NCBI GenBank assembly: GCA_907164885.2
Contig: OU015490.1
Span: 226,917,054 to 226,981,053, forward strand
Direction: 5' to 3'
Length of the DNA stretch: 64,000 nucleotides
From: Dolomedes plantarius
Taxonomy: Eukaryota > Arthropoda > Arachnida > Araneae > Dolomedidae
Part shown: positions 23,392 through 34,172 of the stretch, one piece after another
Layout: each line of letters starts with the position of its first letter
Position numbering within the stretch: position 1 is the stretch's first letter
Translations under genes and position numbers: made by a program
Notes under the pieces: model-generated
What the model saw: the letters and a program-made list of their open reading frames with translations, nothing else
What the model was told of the DNA's origin: nothing
Database searches by the model: none

Positions 23392-25142
23392 AATTATGAT
23401 AAAAGAGCAACATATGCGATGAAAGAAAATAATTGAAAAGGCAGATTGCTTTGAATTGTTGATTGCCAATATGCTGTTCCTCCCGCTTACAAAATAAAGA
23501 ACGAAACTTGGGGAATACATGAATTTCAATGAAAAATTCAGAGAGCTAGAAGATACTAAAACTGAATGAAAGACTCATAAGAACCTCATATGAGGGGCAT
23601 AATAATCAAAGATAATACTGAATACTGCATACGGCATACTAAAGAGACATGGCCATAGTTTTTGCCATTGTTATGGGTGACAGCAAGGCAGATTGCCCAC
23701 TGAAGGAAAAAAAGAATTTTACAAGTGTAGTTAACCTGAGATAACAGGTTAAGGAGAACCTAACCTACTATTGCATGCCCTTTTAAGTGTTTATTTTAGC
23801 CGTTAAGTGTCAACCTTAACCCAACTGTATTCAGCAGCAAGATATTAGTGGTAAGAGGCGTCACAAGAATTCTACAGTAATCTTAAATTTATTAACTTAA
23901 TAACTTAAGGGAGTCATTAAATATGGGGTACAACAATATACCAAATGCAACTGGTTTACACTATAAAACTTCTATTTGGCTTTAAACCATAGAAACCCCT
24001 TCATGTTAATCGTAAACGTTAACTCCATACTAAATCATTCACGCATGTACCTTACCGACATTCTTCAAACTTTCTTATTAATCACTGTTTCTTTTAGGCT
24101 TCTGTTTTCATTGTCTCCAGTATATTAGTTGAAGGGCTACGATGATAAACGTTTCCGTAAATCATACTCATGATCTCTACAGCTTTAAAGTTAGTTTGGA
24201 AAACTATTATTTAACTTTCCCTTGAAGATTACTCTTTTACGTAGCTCATTATATCCAGTATAATTTTTTAAAATGTGCTTTTCTTCACATTTCGAGTGCC
24301 GTGTGCAAGTTTAACTGAATAAATTGGTTCAGGTAGATTTTTGGAATCCTGAAAGTTAAGTCAAAGTCTGGTTAGATGAAAAAACTGCAAAATATTGTCT
24401 TTGAAAGATTAAGTATAATTCTTTAAAAAGTCATTAAATAAATACATCTTGTCTGTCACAATAAATGAAGATTTTCCTTTGGAAACAATTCATGCCCGTC
24501 TGTGAAAGTTAAAGTTAATTAAGTTTGTTAATCTTTCGCACTATATTTCATCTTCATTGGATGTACTGAAGCATTGCGGACACTTTATAATGTCATGTTA
24601 ATGAAGTTTTAGGTTCTGAATTGTTCAGGATTGTTGGGAATCACAATTAAAACGAATTCTCTTTCACGAGAGAGATTTGTTGTAACTCAACTGATTAATT
24701 AATGACTATGAATGCATTTGGGCCATAAGCATATTTGTAAACACGAAGCGTTCATATTCTTACCAGCTCGAAATGAAATGTATTGAATACTTTGGACTAT
24801 GCTGTAAGTTAATTTATACAACGACAAGGCAGGAATGAGGTTAAAATGTTCTCTCGGGATGTCGAATAAAGCGCGTAAGTTGTAAATACTTTTTCTTCAT
24901 GCGGAAACATTAGAATCATATCGGAAAGGATTATGGACGGTATATGAGGTCCAGCAGAAATTTAATGACTTTTGATCCATATAACTCGTTTTCAGAAGTG
25001 GGGAATCCAAGGTATTTCATGGTATATTAATGGTTAGAAAATTGGCGCGGCTTCGATGATAGTGTTTTTCATATTCTTCAAACCTACAATACTTAGTTTA
25101 GTCATTTCAATCCATGCGGGTTATTTCAGTTCCCTATTGTCA
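23392..25142. other. AT-rich DNA with nothing recognised
   Basis: No conserved frames or terminal repeats seen across 1.75 kb. Confidence 0.5.
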
Positions 25143-25146
25143 TGAA

Positions 25147-27130
25147 CCTTAGCGTCAATGACCAGGTACCCGGGTACCTTTTAGCGATTCTTATCGTAAT
25201 TTTTATCATTTCTAATTAAGCCTTGGTAAAATCGCCTTTAATCCTCGTCATCTGCATGAATCTGAACTAGACATATAATTGCTAACTTTTCGGAAATAAA
25301 CTATTGTTGGTTTATTTTGCATTAAACTTTCTTATACCATTACTCAATATCCAGGTACCCGGGTACCCATTATTGTCTCTCGTCTACAAGCAACAGTACA
25401 TGATTATTATTACAACTATAATCAAACATAATAATAATAATTTATTATTAGTAGTAGTAGCATTTATTATTAGGAGCAGTATTATTTATTAATATTATTA
25501 GTATTATTTAGTACTATTATTATTATCACGACAAATATAGGTCTTGAAAAAATTGCTTCTCAACACATATTATTATTATTTATTATTATTATCATCATCA
25601 AAAATATAATTATAGAAAAAAATTACGTTTCAGCACAGGCTTTACATTGGCATATTGAGATTGAATTCTCATCAGAAACTGGTTTTCCACAAGTTTTGCA
25701 TGATTTTCTCGTTTTTCTCCGAAATTTCTTAGGACCAGAAACACACATTTGGAAAACTCCAACAACTGGTTTTCTTCCAGTTGAATCACGAGCCTGAAAA
25801 TATGTGGTAGTACTGGAGCTGGACGGCATCGCAGGCAGAGATACACAGTTTGAGAAATTCAGAATACTTTCTACACCTGACCTGGTTGAAAATTGTCGAA
25901 TGGCTTGAATATTTCTTGACCGATCCTGAATTGATGGAAGACACAAGTTTTCACTTAACTGACGCAAAAATAAACGGCGGTCATTATTTTTTATGGTTTC
26001 TCATATCGACATTACTCTTATAAATAATATAAGCAGCTAGAGCATATATGTCCAAAATGTTGAAAAAACGCCAAATAGCCATCTCTTCGTTTGTCTCTGA
26101 GAGGTATATTTTCGAAGCATCTGATCCACTGTGTCAACATCAGATTTTGTTTTGTTGTAAAACTTAATGATTTCTGGCTTTTCCTTGGCCCCAGAGATAC
26201 TTTTTATCATGATGTAAAGTAGAAAGAAATATAACAGCTACTTTCGTCTTAGGAACATATGAAAATATTGCTACATCGCCATTGAATCCGAATAAAGAAC
26301 TTTGCGATTCACGTATTTGACATGGTAACATTTCAGTTGGAATATATTTCTTAGAATATATACCGTATTTTTCAGTCTTATTTGGCATAAACTGGATGAA
26401 TCGAGTTCTTCCACGATATGGAAATAGCTGCTCATCTATTGTCAGATTTTGCGATGGCTTATCCTTTTTTGCTAAGTTATTGTTTAGTAAGATCCAAATA
26501 TCGCGAATTGCAGCAGCTTTATCATCTTCGAGTAGTGCAGTTTGTGTGTTTTGATTATTAAATTGAATGAATCGAAGGATATTAAAAAACCTATTTATAC
26601 TCATACTTGCTGTGTAAAGGGAATATGAAGTTAGTTTCCACATTTATATGGTATCATCAGTGTTTGTATTATTAGCACGTGCTGTTAGTAGAATTCCAAT
26701 AAAAGCATCACATTTTTTAATTCTCAATTTCGTTCTTATTATTTGTTCTTTTCTGAATTGTCTCAATTATATTTGTCGTAAACGGTAATAGCCTTCTGAT
26801 GTGTATGTCTACCGATCATATCAACCATTTCATCTTCAAATATACACTTGAATGTATCACGAATGGGTAAGTTTTGTGTTGGTTTGTGTGGCCCTCTTCT
26901 TTCACGAACAATAATATGAGCTGGTGTTTGGTTATAAACTGATGGATCTTTATTTCAAAATTAGGATACATACAATCCGCGAGGACGGGGGTGTAAAGAA
27001 CAGTTCCATTTAAATAGAAGGGGTGGTAGAAAGAACTCTGATTTCAGCGTTACGATTTCGAAATTCGATGTGGGTACCGCGGTACCCGGTCATTGAAAGT
27101 AAGGGAAGCATTTGGTCATTGACGCTAGGG
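25147..27130 (-). mobile_element. piggyBac transposon, internally deleted
   Basis: Terminal repeats CCTTAGCGTCAATGACC (25147-25163) and CCCTAGCGTCAATGACC (reverse complement of 27114-27130) differ at one base. The right flank is TTAA and the left TGAA, reading as a decayed TTAA target duplication. Palindromes GGTACCCGGGTACC lie at 25165-25178 and 25354-25367, with a related 16-bp palindrome at 27072-27087. The transposase runs on the minus strand. ATT-type simple repeat fills about 25430-25610. Confidence 0.85.
25623..26985 (-). pseudogene. piggyBac transposase (DDE_Tnp_1_7), broken
   Basis: Pieces follow piggyBac order on the minus strand. An N-terminal stretch ends in ELRIKKCDAFIGI-like sequence near 26700. 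SINRFFNILRFIQF follows, then the first catalytic motif LTIDEQLFPYRGRTRF (near 26420). VAVIFLSTLHHDKK comes next, then NKTKSDVDTVDQML with the third catalytic Asp (near 26120), TKRWLFGVFSTFW, and a Cys-rich tail (CKTCGKPV...CQCKAC) ending at 25623. The frame 26164-26643 is open but jumps from MPNKTEKYGI to KYIPTEMLP. This omits the segment that normally carries the second catalytic Asp, an apparently in-frame deletion. Stops and frameshifts break both ends. It cannot be catalytic. Confidence 0.85.
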
Positions 27131-27134
27131 TTAA

Positions 27135-27794
27135 GCATTTCTGAATCTTCTTAAATTATATCTAAGCCATCCAATATAATTTCTATCTCTTTGACGTGAT
27201 TTTTATCTTTAGGGTGGTAAAAACTTATAAAATTTCTATAGATTGCCTAAATGGCAAAAATTGTAAGAGGAAATCGGTAATAAAGGAGAATGAAATAAAA
27301 TAATACTTAGTTTGTGGATATGTATATATTACATTACTGTTACAGGAAAGTGTTTTTAAAAGATGTGTCAATCAAACAGTAAGTGGCAAGCACTAGTCAA
27401 TCATTTTTTAATTACTTTTTGTTAAGTTTTTTGTACAATTTTAAAAATGTGTACAAATTTAGTGTTATAAATTTTAAGTATTTTTTGGATAATATATAGT
27501 AATTTGATAGACATTGCACGCAATTTAATTTTCTCCAATGCAATTTATTCAATGGCATTTTTAGTCATTACACTTTTTTTTCAATTAATACTTAAATTTA
27601 CACTTCAGTGGTTGGGGTACAGAAATGCACTTGATATTCACAGAATAAAAAGTGTCTAAATCGTCAATTCCTTTGAAAAAACAAGTTAGATGGTGAGGTA
27701 GAAGAAGAGTTTCTAGTTCCTGGTGGAGATGAAATGGTATTCCCCCAAATCCCTGTATTTCTCGCTTTCTGCTTTCTATACTTTGGAGAATCTA
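27135..27794. other. AT-rich spacer, nothing recognised
   Basis: No conserved frame or repeat was seen between the piggyBac and the mariner. Confidence 0.5.
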
Positions 27795-28740
27795 CGAGGC
27801 GCATCCACAAAGTAAGAACCGATTGCTCATAGATCACGCGCAGGTTACGCCAATGAAACAACGCCACCGTCACTTAGTTCTTGAACGTCTGATGCTCGAT
27901 TTGGTGTAAATTTGAGAGCATAAAAATGTTCATGCCGTAAGACCATGAATGATAAGGTACGACCCTTAAGGTACGGCCATAATGTTGATCCCTACTGTGA
28001 AACTCTTCAGAAGCTGCGCCAAGCTTTTCCGATTTGTCAGCGTCCGTTACTGTCTGCTGGATTTTGTTTCTTGCACGACAGCACGAAGTCCTTGCGAAGT
28101 GTGAAGTAGACCTTAAAATCGAAAACCCTGCCAGCTGTGAACTGCGGTCTGTAATAAGATTCTTGAGCGCAAAAAATGTTCATGCGGTAAGACCATGTAT
28201 GGTAAGGTACAACCATTAAGGTACGACCATTAAGGTACGACCATAATGCTGAATCCTACTGTGAAACTCTTCAGAATCAGCGCCAAGATATTCCGATTAA
28301 TCAGCGTCAGTTACTGTCTGCTGGAGTTTGTCTCTTGCACGACAGCACGAAGCCCTTACGTTGCCGTCCATACACGGGCACTGCTTGAATAATTTGGTTC
28401 ATAAATTTTTTAACAACCACCGCATAGTCTCAACCTAGCTCCTAGCTATTTTCATTTTTTTTTTCTTCACAAGGAGATATTTTTGGTCTGAGTCTACAGA
28501 GGAATCAAGAAACAAAATTCGTTTACATGATGCGCCTGAATAGGTTGGAGGTGAGTTTCTTCTACAAAGGAATACAAAAGCTAGTCTCGCCGTACACGAC
28601 TAATGTCTGGATAAATATAGCTACAACGTAGAAAATTAGTGTAATACATGTTTTAACATTTGACGAAAAAAGTCTTTCAGAAACTTCTTTCTCGTTTTTT
28701 TTTACACCCAATCGGTTCATCAATTTGTGGATGCACCTCG
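27795..28740 (+). mobile_element. mariner element, deleted and partly duplicated
   Basis: Terminal repeats CGAGGCGCATCCACAAAGTA (left) and CGAGGTGCATCCACAAATTG (right, reverse complement) are both followed within 30 bases by GAACCGATT. The left flank is TA and the right flank is decayed. The span is 946 bp against about 1.3 kb for a full mariner. Confidence 0.8.
27955..28640 (+). pseudogene. mariner (DD34D group) transposase fragments
   Basis: A catalytic-region piece YCETLQKLRQAFPICQRP then LLSAGFCFLHDSTKSLR (about 27995-28095) is followed by an N-terminal piece ENPASCELRSVIRFLSAKNV (28110-28180). A second, diverged copy of the same catalytic piece follows (YCETLQ, SAGVCLLHDSTKPLR, about 28255-28360). 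Near 28555-28600 is the C-terminal EVSFFYKGIQKLV. The second catalytic Asp motif is LHDS where functional mariners have HDNA. Each catalytic piece is preceded by AAAATGTTCATGC and a GTAAGACCATG block, so the duplication covers the internal-deletion junction. Multiple stops; not functional. Confidence 0.8.
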
Positions 28741-29947
28741 AATATAAAGGTCTACAAGATCAGTGGGCAGCATACAGAAAAGAAAATCAGAAGATGGTCA
28801 ATCATTTCTACTCTGACATGCATTTTTGAAGACAACGAAACTTTGTAGGAATGAAGTGTGGAAATGGAAGTTATTACCATTAATTGAAAATTCAAAGCGA
28901 ACCTAAAATCAAATAATTTTTCTATTTGTCTGAAAATCATTTCTTTAAACTATTTAAATATTTTTAACATCACTTGATATGGATCATAAATATCCCTAAA
29001 TCTTACACAAAATTTCAAGATATCCTCGAAGCATACTGTGAAACCATTTGGTAAACCTTTATTACGCATTTTGACCTTATCAGTGTACCTTCCAATGGGT
29101 TGCAGACGCGCTATAATACCACGTTAATGAAGTTCCATTCCTATATCGTGTTTAGATCACTGGTAATTACATTGAACATACAGATATCCCCTCATCGAAT
29201 GATTTATGCTCATTTTAAGTTCATTAGTGGCAAAGAGAATGCATTTGGTCAATAAGTAGGTGTGTAAATTAAATATTGTGAGTATCATTCAGAACGTTAA
29301 TCGAAACATTACAAACATTTTTGATTAATTTAAAATGGAATTCCAGTGAATTTTGACATACTTTCTTAGTAAAATTCCCTGCATTTGAAAACAATTAAAA
29401 TAATATGGACATTAGATATTAGGGAACAGAGTAAAATGTATGTCATATATCCTATGCTAACTAGAAGGAAAAATGAAGTACTGGCTTGATAATGGAAAGT
29501 TGAACACTATGGGAAAATAGCATAATTTGGGAATGTTAATGATAATTTGTAAAAATAAATAAAATTTCTCAAAATTTTACATTTTAATTTAATTTATTTT
29601 TGTCATTTTGTCATAAATTTACGGGAGAAAGTTCAATATTTAGTATCTAACAACATAAAAAGACAAATACAATGTTGTTTTTATGCAGCATTTTTATAAA
29701 GTTATTTGGAAAACGTACAAAATTATAAAATTTGAAAAGAGGATAATTTTAGAAAACTATGGTGATGTTTTCTTAACCATTTACTTCCAATGTCTAGTCA
29801 CAGACCCCACTGCATTTTCACTATACTTGTCATACGTCTGCTCTTATTCTCTGAACTTGTTTCATGATTGTAGCCAAAAATATCACAATTATCTATACTT
29901 CCCGATACCATTTTTAGCGAGCGTTATTCTTAGTTGACATATGATAG
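28741..29947. other. AT-rich DNA with nothing recognised
   Basis: The plus frame 29683-29937 is hydrophobic and low in complexity, with no motif I recognise. No gene called. Confidence 0.5.
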
Positions 29948-30778
29948 CAGTGATTCCCAACCGGTGTGCTGCCACACCTTTTAGGTGGCGTGAGATCGGC
30001 AAGTGGTGGCGCGAGATTCTTTTTTAGATACACAAAACTATAGTTGGGCCCAGTTTACCATTTGAGGGACGCCGTGTATGCAATGAACAATTAGGCGTTT
30101 GTACAATGCAAAAGCCTAAAGTCTTAGTCTTTCTTTCACTTGCATTCAATGTATTCCAGTTAAATGAGCAGAAAATGACTAGTGCTGCCATCTGTTATCA
30201 GTTTAAAGAAGCAAAACATTATGCAACTTTTAACTGGAAAATTTTTCAACATTTTTTTTAGGTTAAAAAAATCGGGAAAATATGCACCGTGCAAACGGAA
30301 GTTCTTGCCCCTGAAAGGGTTAAAATAAATATTAAGTTCAACTAATTACTGTCACTTTGACACAAATCGATGTACTCGTTCCTGAGGATAAATTAGCAAG
30401 AATCACGCCTACAACTGTTAGGTTTGATATCAAATATTTGTGCTGTAAGCATCAATCACAAGTGTATGAAACAAAACATTTTTTTTAGATTTCCATTCTA
30501 GTCCTATAGTGTAACTCTACACCGAATGCCATTCCCATTTTTGAAACTGCATTATTATATCCTATTCTACTGTTTGTTACTTATGACTTTCCCTAACTGC
30601 ATAAAATCAGTATTGGAGTGGGTAATTATTTGGAATTAAATTTGTCCTGTTCCTGAAATATATTTCACTCTAATTAAATATTCAATATATTGAAAAAACT
30701 AAAATTCCTAAAAGGGTGGGCCGAGTTTCTAATGTTATTTCCAAGGGTGCCGCAAAAATAAAAGGTGTGGAATACCTG
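29948..30778. mobile_element. hAT-like MITE
   Basis: Left end CAGTGATTCCCAACCGGTGT and right end (reverse complement) CAGGTATTCCACACCTTTTA match at 11 of the first 15 bases and have the CAG...TTCCCAACC form of many hAT termini. The flanking 8 bp do not clearly duplicate (TATGATAG versus TGCAACAG). No transposase was recognised inside. Confidence 0.55.
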
Positions 30779-31063
30779 TGCAACAGGAAAGTACGAATAT
30801 TTCCTGTCTCATTTAAGTGGTGGTTTACGCGAACAAAGGACCTGCAACCACAAATTTTTAATTTTCAGTTTTTGACTCTATATATATTTTGAGAATAATT
30901 TGTATTATTTTTCATGGTATAGAAAACCCCTAGAATTTAGAATAAGGATTCTTGGCAGAATAATGCCTGTGTTTAAAAAAAGTTAAAAAATGTAGCTTAA
31001 TTCAAAATGTTTCATGTGCATTCCATGTCATTTAAAAACCTTAAAATTTTAAACATAAGTTTA

Positions 31064-31103
<40 letters not shown>

Positions 31104-32140
31104 TCATTTTTTTACGAAACTGAAGTCATAAATAGCTTTTAATCTGCCTGTTAATATTTTTTTATGTTTTTCCTTGTTTTTGCTTTCTTTCATGGTCTAC
31201 AAATTTGAAATATATTTGTGGTTTTAAAGAATGATGCACAGTTTTGTGGCAAACACTTCAATTAACAGACCTTAGAAATTTGGAAGAAGTCAGAATAAAA
31301 GGAATGCGCATGGAACATTTTGAAAAATTCTGGCAATTTTGAAGAATTTTTTGAAAAACAGCTCCTATTCGTCCACAAAATAGTTATTTGTGAATTTTAA
31401 GAGTTTTCAGTGTAGTAAAAAAGAATATTAATTATTCTTATTTTGTATATAGAGTAAAATATTGAAAAGAAGGAGGTTGAAGGTCTCTTGTTTCCTTAAG
31501 TAAAAATTATCAAAATGTATACTAAATGTCTTTATAAAATTTTTGTGAAAATAGTTAACATAATTATCCGTGCAGAGATGTTTAAAACTTTTGTCTATTT
31601 CGTATGCTCTATTAGTAAAGTTATGGTAGAAGGATATGGAATCTTTTCTACTTTAAACATGTCTTAAGAAAACAGATTTTATTTTCAGAGAAAATCTGAA
31701 AGAAACCCCACAGTTAGAAATTCCGAGCCATAATCTTTAATTCGAAACTATTCTTTTACAGAACATAAAAACTTGAAAAATATTAAAGGATAGCTTTTTT
31801 ATCCTTCACGTACTTACATGATTTTTCTTTTACTTAGTTTACGTTAGTTAAAAAATGTTTCTAACCAGTGAGGATTAATGTTTCAGATAAAAACTGCAGC
31901 ACAATTTTAAAACACGAAGATAAAAATGTAAGGAAGAAAGGCATCGGGAAATATTACCAACGATACTCGTTAACTGTAAAACATTCTTAGAAAAATAAAG
32001 GGATTTATCACAAAAAAAATGGAGTTGTCAGCGAGGCCGTGAACATATTCAAATACATTTCTGTTCAAATCTTGTATCAAATGATAATATTCCCAAGTTA
32101 TAAAGAAATCAAAAACTCTCATTCCTACCAAATACTATGT
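30779..32140. other. AT-rich DNA with a (TA)n run
   Basis: A TA microsatellite occupies 31066-31102. Otherwise nothing recognised. Confidence 0.6.
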
Positions 32141-32149
32141 GATTACTTT

Positions 32150-33660
32150 TATAGCATGTTTATTGTATTATTGATATGTGTCGGTGAATTTGAGGGCGTG
32201 GTTTGTTTTCTCTATGTATATTCCATTATTATAATTATTTTTATTTTTGAGTAAAAGTAAAGTAAGAATTCTGTCGATACGTAAAATTTCTCCAGAATAT
32301 CTCGATTGGATATTCACCATTTCAACTCGATAATTCATTTTGTAGTGCTTACTGTATTGAGTCTTATATTCACGAAATTTTAAGTCATATTAATTTTGAA
32401 CGTAATAATAAATTTCTTATGGATATATTGTTTTTAAGGCTTATTACTGTAATATCTGTAACATTGAATTTTTCAGTGAATTAGAGAAAAGTCTTTGTTT
32501 TCTTTATTTTCCGATATCACAATTGGTTCTTTTTGCATAAACATAAAAATTCATATACATGTAAACTTTAATTAACCATTTCAACTCGATGATTTATTTA
32601 AGAATGTTTATTGCATTAAGTCTAATATTTCGCAAATTTTAAGTCATATTAATTTGGGACATAAAAACAAATGTTATATGGATATATTGTTTTTAATCCT
32701 TTTTACTAAAATATTTGTACAATTAACTAGATATTTGTATGTGAATTGGTGGGCGTGCTCTGTTTCCTTTATGTTTGTTTTATTATCATAATTATGTTTC
32801 ATTCTTAGTAAAAATTACATAAAAATACGCATATATGTTAACTATCATCAACCCTTTCAAATCGATGATTTATTTAATAATGTTTAAATCATTAAGTCTA
32901 AAATTCCTCAAATTTCAAGTCAAATAATTTTGAACGTAATTATAAATGTTATATGGATATATTGTTTTTAAGGATTATTACTAAAATACTTGTAAAATTC
33001 ACTCGATATTTGTCGGTGAAATAGAGGGCGTTATTTGTTTTCATTTTATTTATTTGTTTATGCTGTTGGGTTATTGTTTCTAATGCCCCCTGGTTGGAAG
33101 TTCCAAACTAGGCCTGTATAGGCTTCGTCCTGAAGTGTGCGGCTCTGGTTTTATTTATACCCACAAGGATCGGAGTTCGTCTTAGCTAGTCGCCACCTGA
33201 ATTTCCTAGAATCCCTAGGGATGACATATGGGGGGATCGTATCCTCTCCCACCCTATCAGACCTCATGAAGAGACTTTCCGATCTACGGATTTAACGGCT
33301 CCATATCTGGCCTAGACACGGAAGTATTTAATGGCGCGTGTCGGGATTCGACCAGCGTGCTACCATAAGGCTTCCTCGAGCCCCGTATTTCAACATTATA
33401 ATTATCTATATTTTTGCGTAAAAATAACATAAGAATTCCTACGATATGTAAACTTTCTACAAAATATCCTGAATGGATATTAACCGTTTCAACCGAATTA
33501 CTTATTTAATAACGTTCACAGCATTAAGTCAAGTTTTATTACAGTTAAGTCAAGTTTATTACAGTTTTAGATCATATTAATTTTGAATGTAGTAATAATC
33601 TTTATATGGCTATAATGTTTTTGAGGCATGTTACAGAAATATCTTTAAAATTAAATATTA
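32150..33660. repeat. Tandem array of about 260-320-bp AT-rich units
   Basis: Four diverged units share, in order, GTCGGTGAAT, GAGGGCGT, TTTCAACTCGATGATTTATT, ATTAAGTCTAA, TTTTAAGTCATATTAATTTT and ATGGATATATTGTTTTTAA. The last block recurs at 32419, 32678, 32952 and (as ATGGCTATAATG) 33605. A SINE interrupts the fourth unit. Short frames inside are incidental. Confidence 0.8.
33062..33385 (-). mobile_element. tRNA-derived SINE (family B) inside the tandem array
   Basis: On the minus strand the head GGGGCTCGAGGAAGCCTTAT is followed by GCACGCTGGTCGAATCCCGA (box B), then CCGTAGATCGGAAAGTCTCT and GAGGATACGATCCCCCC. It ends GGGGGCATTAGAAACAATAA with an A-rich tail, the same order as at 12032-12374. 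The array unit resumes on both sides. A clear target duplication was not seen. Confidence 0.75.
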
Positions 33661-34172
33661 CTTTCATTAAAGTATAAATTTAGTAAGCCACCGCGATCTT
33701 GTTTTTTCGTTAATTGCAACTAATAATCTCACCGTCATTCATAGCTAGATGTTCTGTAAAAGGGAAAAGTGTATTAAAATCTCAAATATCAAAATTTAAT
33801 TTTCCTCAACGCATTGATTTATGTAAATAGCAGGCACTTTGGGAAAATTCCAGTTAACATCCTTGTTTCCGAACTCTGCAAATATTCTAGAAAGGGGAAA
33901 TTAATTTATGGAAACATTTAAATATTTATCTTCCAAATATCAACAGAACATTACTGAAGCATCGCATGGCGTAATATACTTAAGTATTAGAAAATTTCCA
34001 CTTGGGTTACCAATTATGGGCCAGGTATATAGAAAATTCATTTAATTTTAAAAAATTTCTCAAGACAGTATTTTACTTATTTTAATAATTTATCAATTGT
34101 TTAAATAGTGTGACTTTACTTACTGTAAATTTTCCATTTTTTTTTGTTTCGTTTACTTAAATTACCGTAAAC

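Noticed and set aside
29683..29937. A small membrane protein
   Set aside because: The frame is hydrophobic but AT-driven, with no conserved motif, neighbouring exon signal or start context that I can support.
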